Shown: positions 31,507 through 39,774 of the stretch, in pieces
Numbering within the stretch: the first letter of the stretch is position 1
Layout: the number at the start of each line of letters is the position of its first letter
NCBI RefSeq assembly: GCF_036038375.1
Contig: NZ_CP107935.1
Coordinates: forward strand, 5,332,001-5,396,000
Source: Streptomyces sp. NBC_00414
GTDB taxonomy: Bacteria; Actinomycetota; Actinomycetes; Streptomycetales; Streptomycetaceae
Reading direction: 5' to 3'
Length of the DNA: 64,000 bases
Translations under genes and position numbers: made by a program
Notes under the pieces: generated by a model
Database searches by the model: none
Told to the model about the DNA's origin: nothing
What the model saw: the letters and a program-made list of their open reading frames with translations, nothing else

Positions 31507-32862
31507 TCAGGGAACGGCGACGAAGACCGATTCGCTGTACGCGGCCTGCCAGTTGGGACTTCCCGCGAACTCGGCCCGGTAGTGCCCCTGCCCGGCGGGA
31601 GCGGTGAACGTGCCTTGGAAGAGGGCGCCTTCCTCGGGATCGGCGGAGCCGGGTACGACCGTGGCCACCGTGGTCCAGCCGGTGGCGCCGTCGGCGGAGT
31701 ACTGGATCCGCACCTTGTTGTCGCCCTCCGAGGGCGTGCTCTCGCCGGTGTACAGGCGGCCCTGAGCGGTGAGCCGGGAGTCCTTGCCGACGGACACGGT
31801 GAACGAGCCGACGGAGGTGGCGCGGGCGACGTTCACCCTCAGCGGCTCCTCCCCACTGGCGTCGAGATACGTGCCCCCGAGGACCCGTACCTGTGCCGTT
31901 CCCGAGCGGGGCATCAGCAGTTCGCCGGAGAACCGGCCCTCGGAGTCGGTGACGGGGCGCGTCACGGCAGCCCCCGAGTCGCTGTCCCACAGGGCCCGGA
32001 CGGTGGCTCCGGCCAGCGGCTCCCAGTCGTCCTCGCCCATCACCTCCGCGCGGCCCGAGACGGTCACCGGCTCGCCCTCGACGGTGCTCAGTTCGTCGGT
32101 GTCGAGCAGCACCCGCGTGGCCGACCGGACCGGTGTGACGTAGGCGGTGGCGCCGTTCTGCTGCCCGGGCGGGGTCAGGTCGAGGTCCGGAGTGACGAGG
32201 CCCCGGCCGTCGTACGTGTGGGTGTACGCATAGGTGAACCGGCCGTCGGTGTCCGTGCGGACCGGCACGGGGGAGCCCCAGTTCGAGGTGACGAGCCGCA
32301 CGTCGCTGTCGGCGGCGGGGGCTGTCAGGCCCGTACGGGGATCGGTGACCGTGTACCGGCCGGAGACGGACACCTGCTGGTGGCTGTGGTCCGGATGCTC
32401 GGGTGCGACCTCGAAGTCGAGCAGGTCCGCCGTGCGCCAGTACGCGAATCCGGTGGTGCTCTGCGTCGTGGACGTGTCCCTGTCGGCGTCGGTGAGGTCC
32501 ACGACGACGCGGTAGGTGTCGAGTTCGGCGAGGCGCAACGGTGTCGTCGTCGTCCAGCGGCCGTCCGTGTCGCTTCCGGAGCCGAGGTGGAAGCCGTCGA
32601 CCGTCGCGACCTCTTCGAGGCCGCCCGAGCCGCCTGAGCCGTCCGAGGCGTAGAGGTGGGCGGTGATGGCGGTGATCGGGCTGTCGGACCGTGCGGTGAC
32701 CGAGAGCAGTCCGCTGGACGGTTCGCCGGAGCCGCCCGCGGCCACCAACTCGGGCGCCGCCGTGGCCGCGGACGCCGTCGGTACCGTCCCCAGCAGCAAC
32801 CCGGCCGCGACCGACGCGCAGGCGAGCACCATGGAACGCCGCTTCACGTACAGCTGTCTCAT
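31507..32862 (-). CDS. Secreted multidomain protein with Ig-like repeats, unknown function
   Basis: A 451-residue exported protein. A Sec signal peptide (VLACASVAAGLLLGTVPTASA) ends near residue 33. The mature part is beta-rich and seems to hold several Ig/fibronectin-like modules: VSVSGRYTVTDPRTG, VTVSGRAEV and TAQGRLYTGE start similar segments, each followed by a DTDGRFTYAYT- or DSEGRFSGEL-like strand. No catalytic motif is seen. ATG 32862 has GGGGGGA upstream; TTG 32868 is an alternative. Likely a cell-surface or secreted structural protein. Confidence 0.7.
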   Translation of the reverse strand: MRQLYVKRRSMVLACASVAAGLLLGTVPTASAATAAPELVAAGGSGEPSSGLLSVTARSDSPITAITAHLYASDGSGGSGGLEEVATVDGFHLGSGSDTDGRWTTTTPLRLAELDTYRVVVDLTDADRDTSTTQSTTGFAYWRTADLLDFEVAPEHPDHSHQQVSVSGRYTVTDPRTGLTAPAADSDVRLVTSNWGSPVPVRTDTDGRFTYAYTHTYDGRGLVTPDLDLTPPGQQNGATAYVTPVRSATRVLLDTDELSTVEGEPVTVSGRAEVMGEDDWEPLAGATVRALWDSDSGAAVTRPVTDSEGRFSGELLMPRSGTAQVRVLGGTYLDASGEEPLRVNVARATSVGSFTVSVGKDSRLTAQGRLYTGESTPSEGDNKVRIQYSADGATGWTTVATVVPGSADPEEGALFQGTFTAPAGQGHYRAEFAGSPNWQAAYSESVFVAVP

Positions 32863-32972
32863 GTTCAAGTCCCCCCGTGGACAAGCTGATCAAGGGGGCA
32901 TCGTAAGCAGGAGAGGGATGTCATGAACAGGCTCAAGGAGGTGCGGGGCGGATTTCCCGTCCCGCCGCCGCC

Positions 32973-34271
32973 CTAGCCCTCCAGGAAGGCCACCAGCGCG
33001 TTCGCCAGCAGGAACGGGTCGTCCGCGGCGCACAGTTCGCGGGCGCTGTGCATCGACAGGATGGCCACGCCGATGTCGACCGTCTTGATGCCGTGGCGGG
33101 CCGCGGTGATGGGCCCGATGGTCGTGCCGCAGGGCATCGAGTTGTTCGAGACGAAGGTCTGGAAGGGCACGCCGGCCTTGTCGCAGGCCGTGGCGAAGAC
33201 CGCGCGACCCGAACCGTCCGTGGCGTAGCGGTTGTTGACGTTCACCTTGAGGATCGGGCCCTTGCCGGCGCGCGGGTGGTGCGTCGGGTCGTGCCGCTCC
33301 GCGTAGTTCGGGTGCACGGCGTGACCCGTGTCGGAGGACAGACAGATCGTGCCCGCGAAGGCACGCGCCCGGTCCTCGAACGAGCCGCCGCGCGCGAACA
33401 CCGAACGCTCCAGCACGCTGCCGAGCAGCGGGCCGTCCGCTCCCGTGTCGGACTGCGAACCGTTCTCCTCGTGGTCGAACGCCGCGAGGACCGGGATGTA
33501 CGGCAGGGGCTCCTCGGCGCTCGCCACGGCCGCCAGCGCCGCCGTACCCGCGTGCACGGACAGCAGGTTGTCCATGCGCGGGCCCGCGACGAGGTCCTTG
33601 TCGCGGCCCAGGTAGGCGGGCGGTTCGATCGAGTGGACCATCAGGTCCCAGCCGATGGTCTCGCCCTCGGAGATGCCGGACTCCTGCTCCAGGAAGCGGA
33701 TCAGATCGCCGTCGTGCACGTCGTCGCCCAGACCCCAGACGGGCTGCAGATGCCGCTGCTTGTCGAGCTTGAGGCCCTCGGCGGTGACGGAACGGTCCAG
33801 GTGGATGGCGAGCTGCGGCACCCGCAGCAGGGCCCGGTCGATGTTCACCAGCCGCGTCGAACCGTCCCGCAGCGACAGCCGGCCGGCCAGTCCGAGGTCG
33901 CGGTCCAGCCAGGAGTTGAGCAGCGGACCGCCGTAGACCTCGACCGCGACCTGTCTCCAGCCGTGCGCGCCGTTGTCGGGGCGCGGCTTCACCCGCAGGT
34001 TGGGGGAGTCGGTGTGCGCCCCGACGATGCGGAAGGAGGTGTGCGGCTCGGCGTCCTCCGGCACGTACCAGGCCACGATCGCCCCGCCGCGCAGCACGTA
34101 CTTGCCGCCCGTGGTCCCGTCCCACGCGTCGGTCTCCACGACCTGGCGGAAGCCTGCCTTCTCCAGCCGCTCGGCGGCGTTCGCCACCGCGTGGTACGGG
34201 GACGGGCTCGCCGCCAGGAAGGACATGAGGTCGTCGGTGTGGCCGCGGTCGAAGCGTGGGGGTGTGCGCAT
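32973..34271 (-). CDS. M18 family aminopeptidase
   Basis: A 432-residue cytoplasmic zinc aminopeptidase that prefers acidic N-terminal residues in this family. Metal and catalytic segments: VGAHTDSPNLRVKP (His-Thr-Asp), FDHEENGSQSDTGADG (Glu-Glu), SSDTGHAVHPNYAERHDP (Asp and His), and the C-terminal HSARELCAADDP with the last His. Length equals the usual 430. It is monocistronic, ending after the secreted-protein gene start region. Confidence 0.9.
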   Translation of the reverse strand: MRTPPRFDRGHTDDLMSFLAASPSPYHAVANAAERLEKAGFRQVVETDAWDGTTGGKYVLRGGAIVAWYVPEDAEPHTSFRIVGAHTDSPNLRVKPRPDNGAHGWRQVAVEVYGGPLLNSWLDRDLGLAGRLSLRDGSTRLVNIDRALLRVPQLAIHLDRSVTAEGLKLDKQRHLQPVWGLGDDVHDGDLIRFLEQESGISEGETIGWDLMVHSIEPPAYLGRDKDLVAGPRMDNLLSVHAGTAALAAVASAEEPLPYIPVLAAFDHEENGSQSDTGADGPLLGSVLERSVFARGGSFEDRARAFAGTICLSSDTGHAVHPNYAERHDPTHHPRAGKGPILKVNVNNRYATDGSGRAVFATACDKAGVPFQTFVSNNSMPCGTTIGPITAARHGIKTVDIGVAILSMHSARELCAADDPFLLANALVAFLEG

Positions 34272-34358
34272 GGGTTCACCTTAACGACGTACGAAGGCCC
34301 GCTCCCGGGGATGGGAACGGGCCCTCCGGCCGGGAAGCGGCGGGGGTGCGCTGTCGGG

Positions 34359-34500
34359 TGCGGGCCGGTGGGGGCCGGTCGCGCAGTTCCCCGCGCCCCT
34401 GAAGAGCGGGGCTGCGCCCCAGCCCTTCAGCCCGTCCGGCGTTTGAGGACGAGCGCGTTCAGCGCGATGCGGGGCCCCGGGGGCGGCAGCCCCCGAGGTG
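34359..34500. repeat. Adjacent family A and family B repeats
   Basis: Family A (GTGCGGGCCGGTGGGGGCCG, then TCGCGCAGTTCCCCGCGCCCC) at 34359-34402 is joined to family B (CAGCCCGTCCGGCGTTTGAG and following) at about 34420-34500. They fill the gap between the M18 gene and the acyl-CoA dehydrogenase gene, both on the minus strand. Confidence 0.75.
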
Positions 34501-34508
34501 GGCCCCAG

Positions 34509-36335
34509 TCAGAACGCGGCCTCGTCCAGCTCCATCAGGTCCAGCCCGACCGCCTCGGCGAGCTTGCGCTCACCGGTGACGCCCGGCAGCACGTTCGCGG
34601 CGAAGAACTTGGCCGCCGCGATCTTGCCGGTGTAGAACGCGACGTCCTTCGCCGAGGCCGTCTCCAGCTTCTCGGCGGCGACGGCCGCGCCCTTCAGGAG
34701 CAGGTAGCCGACGACGACGTCACCGGAGGCCATCAGCAGGCGGGTGGTGTTCAGCCCGACCTTGTAGATGTTCTTGACGTCCTGCTCGGTCGCCGCGAGG
34801 TCGGTGAGCATCAGGCCGACGATGGCCTCCAGCTCGACGGCCGCCTTGGCGAGGTGCTCACGCGCGCCGGACAGCTCCTCGCCGCCGGTGCCGAGCGCCA
34901 GGAACTTCTTGATGTCCTCGGCGAGCGAGTTCAGCGCGGCACCCTGGTTGCGGACGATCTTCCGGAAGAAGAAGTCCTGGCCCTGGATCGCGGTCGTGCC
35001 CTCGTACAGCGTGTCGATCTTCGCGTCGCGGATGTACTGCTCGATCGGGTACTCCTGGAGGAACCCGGAGCCGCCGAAGGTCTGCAGCGACTGGGCGAGC
35101 TGCTCGTAGCCCTTCTCGGAGCCGTAGCCCTTCACGATCGGCAGGAGCAGGTCGTTGAGCGCTTCGAGGGTGGACGCGTCCTCGCCCTCGGCCTCCTTGA
35201 CCTGGATCTCGTCCTGGATCGCGGCGGTGTGCAGCACGAGCGCGCGCATGCCCTCCGCGTACGCCTTCTGCGTCATCAGCGAGCGGCGCACGTCCGGGTG
35301 GTGCGTGATGGTGACCTTGGGCGCGGTCTTGTCCATGAACTGCGCGAGGTCGGGGCCCTGGACGCGCTCCTTGGCGTACTCCAGTGCGTTCAGGTAGCCC
35401 GTGGAGAGCGTGGAGATCGCCTTCGTGCCGACCATCATGCGGGCGAACTCGATGATGCGGAACATCTGGCGGATGCCGTCGTGCTTGTCGCCGATGAGCC
35501 AGCCCTTGGCGGGGTGGCGGTCGCCGAACGTCATCTCGCAGGTGTTGGAGGCCTTGAGGCCCATCTTGTGCTCGACGTTCGTCGCGTACACGCCGTTGCG
35601 CTCGCCCAGCTCGCCGGTCTCGAAGTCGAACTCGAACTTCGGTACGAGGAAGAGGGACAGGCCCTTGGTGCCGGGTCCGGCGCCCTCCGGCCGCGCGAGG
35701 ACGTAGTGGAGGATGTTCTCCTCCATGTCGTGCTCACCGGACGTGATGAAGCGCTTGACGCCCTCGATGTGCCAGGAGCCGTCCTCCTGCTGGACCGCCT
35801 TGGTGCGGCCGGCGCCGACGTCCGAGCCGGCGTCCGGCTCGGTGAGCACCATGGTGGAGCCCCAGTGCTTGTCGACGGCGATCTTCGCGATGTGCTTCTG
35901 GACCTCGTTGCCCTCTTCGAAGAGGATGCCCGCGAAGGCGGGGCCCGAGCAGTACATCCAGACCGCGGGGTTCGCGCCGAGGATCAGTTCCGCGTACGCC
36001 CAGATCAGGGAGCGGGGCGCGGTGGTGCCGCCGATCTCCTCGGGCAGGCCCAGCCGCCAGTACTCGGCGTCCATGAAGGCCTTGTAGGACTTCTTGAAGG
36101 ACGCCGGGACGGGCGCCGTGTTGGTCTCCGGGTCGAAGACCGGGGGGTTGCGGTCGGCGTCCGCGAAGGACTCCGCCAGCTCGTTCTCCGAGAGGCGGGT
36201 CAGCTCTTCGAGGATGCTCTTGGCGGTCTCTGTGTCCATCTCCGCGAACGGGCCGGTGCCGTACAGCTTGTCGCGCCCGAGCACCTCGAAGAGGTTGAAC
36301 TCGATGTCGCGGAGATTCGACTTGTAGTGCCCCAT
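34509..36335 (-). CDS. Acyl-CoA dehydrogenase, 600-residue type
   Basis: A 608-residue FAD enzyme that starts beta-oxidation by forming enoyl-CoA. The N-terminal extension (MGHYKSNLRDIEFNLFEVLG) is typical of the ~600-residue actinobacterial class. Family motifs: MVLTEPDAGSDVGAGRTKAV, EGVKRFITSGEHDM, GGSGFLQEYPIEQYIRDAKI, YEGTTAIQGQDFF (FAD/catalytic region), and a C-terminal extension of helices. The upstream gap contains imperfect repeats that may bind a regulator. A pirin gene lies 1.2 kb away; pirin has been linked to such a dehydrogenase in Streptomyces. Confidence 0.9.
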   Translation of the reverse strand: MGHYKSNLRDIEFNLFEVLGRDKLYGTGPFAEMDTETAKSILEELTRLSENELAESFADADRNPPVFDPETNTAPVPASFKKSYKAFMDAEYWRLGLPEEIGGTTAPRSLIWAYAELILGANPAVWMYCSGPAFAGILFEEGNEVQKHIAKIAVDKHWGSTMVLTEPDAGSDVGAGRTKAVQQEDGSWHIEGVKRFITSGEHDMEENILHYVLARPEGAGPGTKGLSLFLVPKFEFDFETGELGERNGVYATNVEHKMGLKASNTCEMTFGDRHPAKGWLIGDKHDGIRQMFRIIEFARMMVGTKAISTLSTGYLNALEYAKERVQGPDLAQFMDKTAPKVTITHHPDVRRSLMTQKAYAEGMRALVLHTAAIQDEIQVKEAEGEDASTLEALNDLLLPIVKGYGSEKGYEQLAQSLQTFGGSGFLQEYPIEQYIRDAKIDTLYEGTTAIQGQDFFFRKIVRNQGAALNSLAEDIKKFLALGTGGEELSGAREHLAKAAVELEAIVGLMLTDLAATEQDVKNIYKVGLNTTRLLMASGDVVVGYLLLKGAAVAAEKLETASAKDVAFYTGKIAAAKFFAANVLPGVTGERKLAEAVGLDLMELDEAAF

Positions 36336-36637
36336 GGCGACGGCTCCGTTAAGGGATCGGGGAGGTGGTGAGTCCTCGTACCTGGTTCGCGCTACCTGAT
36401 TCGAGTCTGGTGCGCATCTGGTTCGCGTACCAACTAGTAGCTACGATGATGCTACCCGTCGGTAATAAGACGCAACCCCTGTTCGCCCAAGTGTGAGCAT
36501 GGTCTACGAGCCGGGCCTGCCGGCGGCGCTCCCGGGCAGGACCTACATTCGGGTGCGGGCCGACGGGTCCGCCACCTGTTCGAGGAAATACGGCCGGGAC
36601 GACCTTGGGCCCCCGTGCCCTCGGTACTCTTGCCCCC
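36336..36637. promoter_or_regulatory. Divergent control region of acyl-CoA dehydrogenase and SseB-like genes
   Basis: A 302-bp gap without a gene. CTGGTTCGCG occurs twice (36382-36391 and 36418-36427) and GTAGC-N9-GCTAC forms an inverted repeat at 36437-36455 in an A/T-rich patch with GGTAATAAG. These could be regulator and promoter elements of the dehydrogenase gene; a TTACCG...TAGCTA pair on the minus strand is a weak promoter candidate. Confidence 0.4.
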
Positions 36638-37135
36638 ATGTACGGCTACGACCAGAACGTGGGACCGGGGCAGCAGCAGTACGCGCAGTCCCAGCCGCCG
36701 CCGCAGCAGCAGATGCCCGGTGGTGTCGGCGGGGTCGGCGGGTACGGCCAGCAGCCGCCGCTCTACCCCGAGCCGTCGCCGCCGTCGCTCGCGGACGCGG
36801 TGCGCGCGTTCACCACGGGGTCGCTGACCCCCGAGGACTTCCAGCAGGTCTTCGCCACGTCCAAGGTCTACTGCCCGCGCGGCGACAATCCCGGGTTCCT
36901 GGCGCTGCACAACACCCAGCAGCCCGTGATCCCGATGTTCACCTCGCTCAAGGAACTGCGCCGGTACGCAGGCAAGGAGTCCAAGTACTTCGTGATCACC
37001 GGAGCCGAGGTGATCGACCTGCTCCCCACCGGCTACGGCTTCGTCCTCGACATGGAGGGCGAGCACCGCATCGTCTTCGACGCGAAGGCGGTCGAGCAGA
37101 TGGTGGACTTCGCGATGCGCCGGATGTACGGCTGA
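36638..37135 (+). CDS. SseB N-terminal domain-like protein
   Basis: A 165-residue protein. The first ~50 residues are rich in Gln, Gly, Pro and Tyr; the rest has the SseB-like fold pattern (LADAVRAFTTGSLTPEDFQQ, KVYCPRGDNPGFLALHNTQQ, VIPMFTSLKELRRYAGKES, LDMEGEHRIVFDAKAVEQMV). The domain is widespread in actinobacteria with no known reaction. ATG 36638 gives MYGYDQNVG; it follows a purine-poor leader, so translation may be weak or leaderless. Confidence 0.75.
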   Translation: MYGYDQNVGPGQQQYAQSQPPPQQQMPGGVGGVGGYGQQPPLYPEPSPPSLADAVRAFTTGSLTPEDFQQVFATSKVYCPRGDNPGFLALHNTQQPVIPMFTSLKELRRYAGKESKYFVITGAEVIDLLPTGYGFVLDMEGEHRIVFDAKAVEQMVDFAMRRMYG

Positions 37136-37189
37136 GCCTTCGGCCGGAGGGCCCGGGGTGGCCCGGGCGCGTGATGAGCCGCGTCCCGG

Positions 37190-37400
37190 CGGGGACCGAT
37201 CGCGCAGTTCCCCGCGCCCCTTCCCGGGCCCCGGGAACTGCCCGGTCTTCCAGCCGCACCCCTTCCGCTGCCCGGGGAACCGCGCGGTCCCTTAGGGGCG
37301 CGGGGAACTGCGCAGTCTTTTGGGGCGCGGGGAACCGCGCGGTCTTTTGGGGGGGCGCGGGGAACTGCGCAGTTTTTCAGGGGCGCGGGGAACTGCGCGA
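37190..37400. repeat. Family A repeat followed by a tandem array of inverted half-units
   Basis: After a family A copy (CGATCGCGCAGTTCCCCGCGC, 37197 on) there are four units of 26-28 bp starting GGGGCGCGGGGAACTGCGCA at 37295, 37322, 37352 and 37380, with a degenerate one from 37271. Most units end in a run of T. The array sits between the SseB-like gene and pirin and has expanded by tandem duplication. Confidence 0.8.
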
Positions 37401-37454
37401 ACAGCCACAAACCGGCCGCAGCCGTGCCACAGCACCACCCCGACCACACGCAGG

Positions 37455-37482
37455 ACGCCTGGAGGGAATTCCCTCCAGGCGT
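37455..37482. terminator. 28-bp perfect palindrome upstream of pirin
   Basis: ACGCCTGGAGGG (37455-37466), loop AATT, CCCTCCAGGCGT (37471-37482). It fits a terminator closing the SseB-like transcription unit before the pirin promoter. Confidence 0.7.
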
Positions 37483-37495
37483 TCCGTGTTCCGGG

Positions 37496-37524
37496 TGGCA
37501 AGAAGTTCTACGTTCAACTAAACT
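37496..37524 (+). promoter_or_regulatory. Candidate pirin promoter
   Basis: TGGCAA (37496-37501) and TAAACT (37519-37524) are separated by 17 bp in an unusually A/T-rich patch. Transcription would start near 37531, just before AAGGAGG (37533-37539) and the ATG at 37547. The spacing is right; the -35 match is only partial. Confidence 0.5.
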
Positions 37525-37546
37525 CCGAGCACAAGGAGGTACCGAC

Positions 37547-38518
37547 ATGCCTGCAGTGACCGTCGAGAACCCGCTGACCCTGCCCCGTGTGGCGGCATCG
37601 GCAGAGGCCGTCGCCCGTCCCGTGCTCACCGTGACCAGCGCACCGAGCGGCTTCGAGGGTGAGGGTTTCCCGGTCCGACGCGCGTTCGCCGGGATCAACT
37701 ACCGCCACCTCGACCCGTTCATCATGATGGACCAGATGGGTGAGGTGGAGTACGCGCCGGGAGAGCCGAAGGGCACCCCCTGGCACCCGCACCGCGGCTT
37801 CGAGACCGTGACCTACATCATCGACGGCGTCTTCGACCACCAGGACTCCAACGGTGGCGGCGGCACGATCACCAACGGCGACACCCAGTGGATGACGGCG
37901 GGCTCCGGCCTGCTGCACATCGAGGCCCCGCCGGAGTCGCTCGTCGTGTCGGGCGGCCTCTTCCACGGGCTCCAGCTGTGGGTGAACCTGCCAGCCAAGG
38001 ACAAGATGATGGCGCCGCGCTACCAGGACATCCGCGGTGGCTCCGTGCAGCTGCTCAGCACCCCCGACGGCGGTGCGCTCCTGCGGGTCATCGCCGGTGA
38101 GCTGGACGGCCACGAGGGTCCCGGCATCACGCACACGCCGATCACCATGATCCACGCGACCGTGGCGCCCGGCGCCGAGCTCACCCTCCCGTGGCGCGAG
38201 GACTTCAACGCCCTCGCGTACGTGATGGCGGGGCGCGGCAGTGTCGGAGCGGAGCGCCGACCGGTGCACACCGGGCAGACGACCGTCTTCGGCGAGGGTT
38301 CCTCGCTGACCGTCCGCGCGGACGAGAAGCAGGACGCGAACACCCCGGACCTGGAGGTCGTCATCCTGGGCGGACAGCCGATCCGTGAGCCGATGGCCCA
38401 CTACGGCCCGTTCGTGATGAACACCCGCGACGAGCTCCAGCAGGCGTTCGAGGACTTCCAGAAGGGCCGGCTGGGCACGGTCCCGGCGGTCCACGGGATG
38501 TCCGAGGGTGGAATGTAG
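37547..38518 (+). CDS. Pirin family protein
   Basis: A 323-residue bicupin. Pirin N-terminal motifs: FPVRRAFAGINYRHLDPFIM, GTPWHPHRGFETVTYIIDG (metal-binding His residues) and GDTQWMTAGSGLLHIEAPPE. Pirins are iron- or metal-binding redox modulators or quercetinases; in Streptomyces a pirin has been described as modulating central metabolism and beta-oxidation. The ATG at 37547 follows AAGGAGGT. It is monocistronic and ends at a terminator. Confidence 0.88.
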   Translation: MPAVTVENPLTLPRVAASAEAVARPVLTVTSAPSGFEGEGFPVRRAFAGINYRHLDPFIMMDQMGEVEYAPGEPKGTPWHPHRGFETVTYIIDGVFDHQDSNGGGGTITNGDTQWMTAGSGLLHIEAPPESLVVSGGLFHGLQLWVNLPAKDKMMAPRYQDIRGGSVQLLSTPDGGALLRVIAGELDGHEGPGITHTPITMIHATVAPGAELTLPWREDFNALAYVMAGRGSVGAERRPVHTGQTTVFGEGSSLTVRADEKQDANTPDLEVVILGGQPIREPMAHYGPFVMNTRDELQQAFEDFQKGRLGTVPAVHGMSEGGM

Positions 38519-38562
38519 CGTTTCCCGTACGACCGACCCGCTCGGTCCGATACGGTACGGAA

Positions 38563-38601
38563 AGGCCCGAAGCCGCAATCTCGTTTTGCGACTTCGGGCC
38601 T
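38563..38601. terminator. Terminator between pirin and BRO-N genes
   Basis: AGGCCCGAAG (38563-38572) pairs with CTTCGGGCCT (38592-38601), with a further CGCA/TGCG pair inside after one mismatch, followed by TGTTT. Convergent position. Confidence 0.8.
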
Positions 38602-38623
38602 GTTTCGTATGCCTCCCTCAGCA

Positions 38624-39637
38624 CTACGGCAGCACGTAGACCGGCGCCCCGTCCGCGTCACAGCCCGCCTGCCGCACACACCGCCGCTTGATCAGCATCC
38701 GTACGCAGTCATGGACACGCTCCTGCGACAGACCCGTACGGGCGGCGATCTCCTCCAGTCGGTGGCGGGCGCCGCCGCGCAGAAGGGCCGGAGCCAGGTA
38801 GGCGGCCACCGCGTGGACGTCTCCCGTGACGACGAGGTTCTTCGCCTGCCAGGAGGCGAGGAGTTCCTGGGGCGTCAGCTCGGGCTGCGACTCCGGCTCC
38901 GGCGCGGGGGTCGGCCCGGGGCTGCTGTGGGGCCGCCCGAGGGCCTCGGCGATCTGCTGCAGCGCCTCAGCCATCAGATTCTGACTGCGGCTGATCTGCC
39001 GCTGCGTCTCGGCCATCGCGTCCTGGCTGTCGCTGATCCGCCGCAGGAGTTCGCCGCGCTCCTCCTGGCCGGCGAGCAGCAACTCGTCCGCCCGGATGTT
39101 CCGCTCTTCGAGCCGCACGATCGCGTCGGCGACCTGCTGCGGCATGACGTACGCGGTGGCGGCGTCGGGCGTGGGTTGCGCGGCGGCCGGTTCCAGGGAG
39201 TAGGAACCGTCGCGCTGGATGGTGGCGACGACCTTGGAGACCCATGCTTTGAAAGGCTGCGACTGCGGTTTCGTACAGCCGTTGACCAGTCGGATCAGCC
39301 CTTCGAGGTTCACGAGATTCATGTCTCTTCGCCACTCTCTACCTGCGGGAACGCTGAGAGAGTGTCTCCCAAGTACGGTCTCGGCACTTCCAAAACTTCC
39401 TTTGTCCGCGACATTTCGCAGAGCCGAGCCGGTGTGGACGTAGCCCAGTTCCCTGCACACGTCGACCGCGGGAAACCAGTGCGATCCGTCCGGCAGGGTC
39501 AGCCTCCGCACGCGCACACCTGTCGCCGCGTAGACGAAGTCGTTGATCTCGATCGCGTCCCGCCGTGGTGCCGCTGCCGTGTTCCGCGGCGGGTTGTTCT
39601 GCTTGTCCTGCTCGTGCATCTTGTTCTGCTCGTCCAT
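38624..39637 (-). CDS. BRO-N domain antirepressor-like protein
   Basis: A 337-residue protein. Residues ~30-135 match the BRO-N/antirepressor domain of phages and baculoviruses (WFPAVDVCRELGYVHTGSAL, LVNLEGLIRLVNGCTKPQ, AFKAWVSKVVATIQRDG). A long coiled-coil-like middle (VADAIVRLEERNIRADELL... AETQRQISRSQNLMAEALQQ) leads to a C-terminal winged-helix-like segment (LEEIAARTGLSQERVHDCVRMLIKRRC). The start has a strong GGAGGTGAT. No other phage gene is near, so it seems a domesticated regulator common in Streptomyces. Function unknown. Confidence 0.8.
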   Translation of the reverse strand: MDEQNKMHEQDKQNNPPRNTAAAPRRDAIEINDFVYAATGVRVRRLTLPDGSHWFPAVDVCRELGYVHTGSALRNVADKGSFGSAETVLGRHSLSVPAGREWRRDMNLVNLEGLIRLVNGCTKPQSQPFKAWVSKVVATIQRDGSYSLEPAAAQPTPDAATAYVMPQQVADAIVRLEERNIRADELLLAGQEERGELLRRISDSQDAMAETQRQISRSQNLMAEALQQIAEALGRPHSSPGPTPAPEPESQPELTPQELLASWQAKNLVVTGDVHAVAAYLAPALLRGGARHRLEEIAARTGLSQERVHDCVRMLIKRRCVRQAGCDADGAPVYVLP

Positions 39638-39727
39638 CGAGCATCACCTCCGCCTCGGAAAGTAGGCACGCGGGGAGGCAACTCATGTCCACAGCAAGGA
39701 TGTTCACCCGATAGGGGCGGGGGGTAT

Positions 39728-39742
39728 CGATTCTGCGAATCG
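39728..39742. promoter_or_regulatory. Palindrome upstream of the BRO-N gene
   Basis: CGATTC-TGC-GAATCG is a perfect 6-bp inverted repeat 90 bp before the BRO-N start codon, in the gap after the phosphatase gene. It may be an operator. Confidence 0.4.
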
Positions 39743-39748
39743 GGACCC

Positions 39749-39769
39749 GGCCCCCTGCTGGCGGGGGCC
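39749..39769 (-). terminator. Hairpin after the SpoIIE-type phosphatase gene
   Basis: GGCCCCC (39749-39755) and GGGGGCC (39763-39769) around a 7-base loop, directly 3' of the stop of the minus-strand phosphatase gene. Confidence 0.55.
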
Positions 39770-39774
39770 AGGCG

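Noticed and set aside
37295..37400. Tandem units considered as a CRISPR array
   Set aside because: Units abut each other without unique spacers and no cas genes are present; they are family A derivatives.
38624..39637. BRO-N gene considered as part of a prophage
   Set aside because: No integrase, structural or lysis genes and no attachment repeats nearby; flanking genes are core chromosomal.
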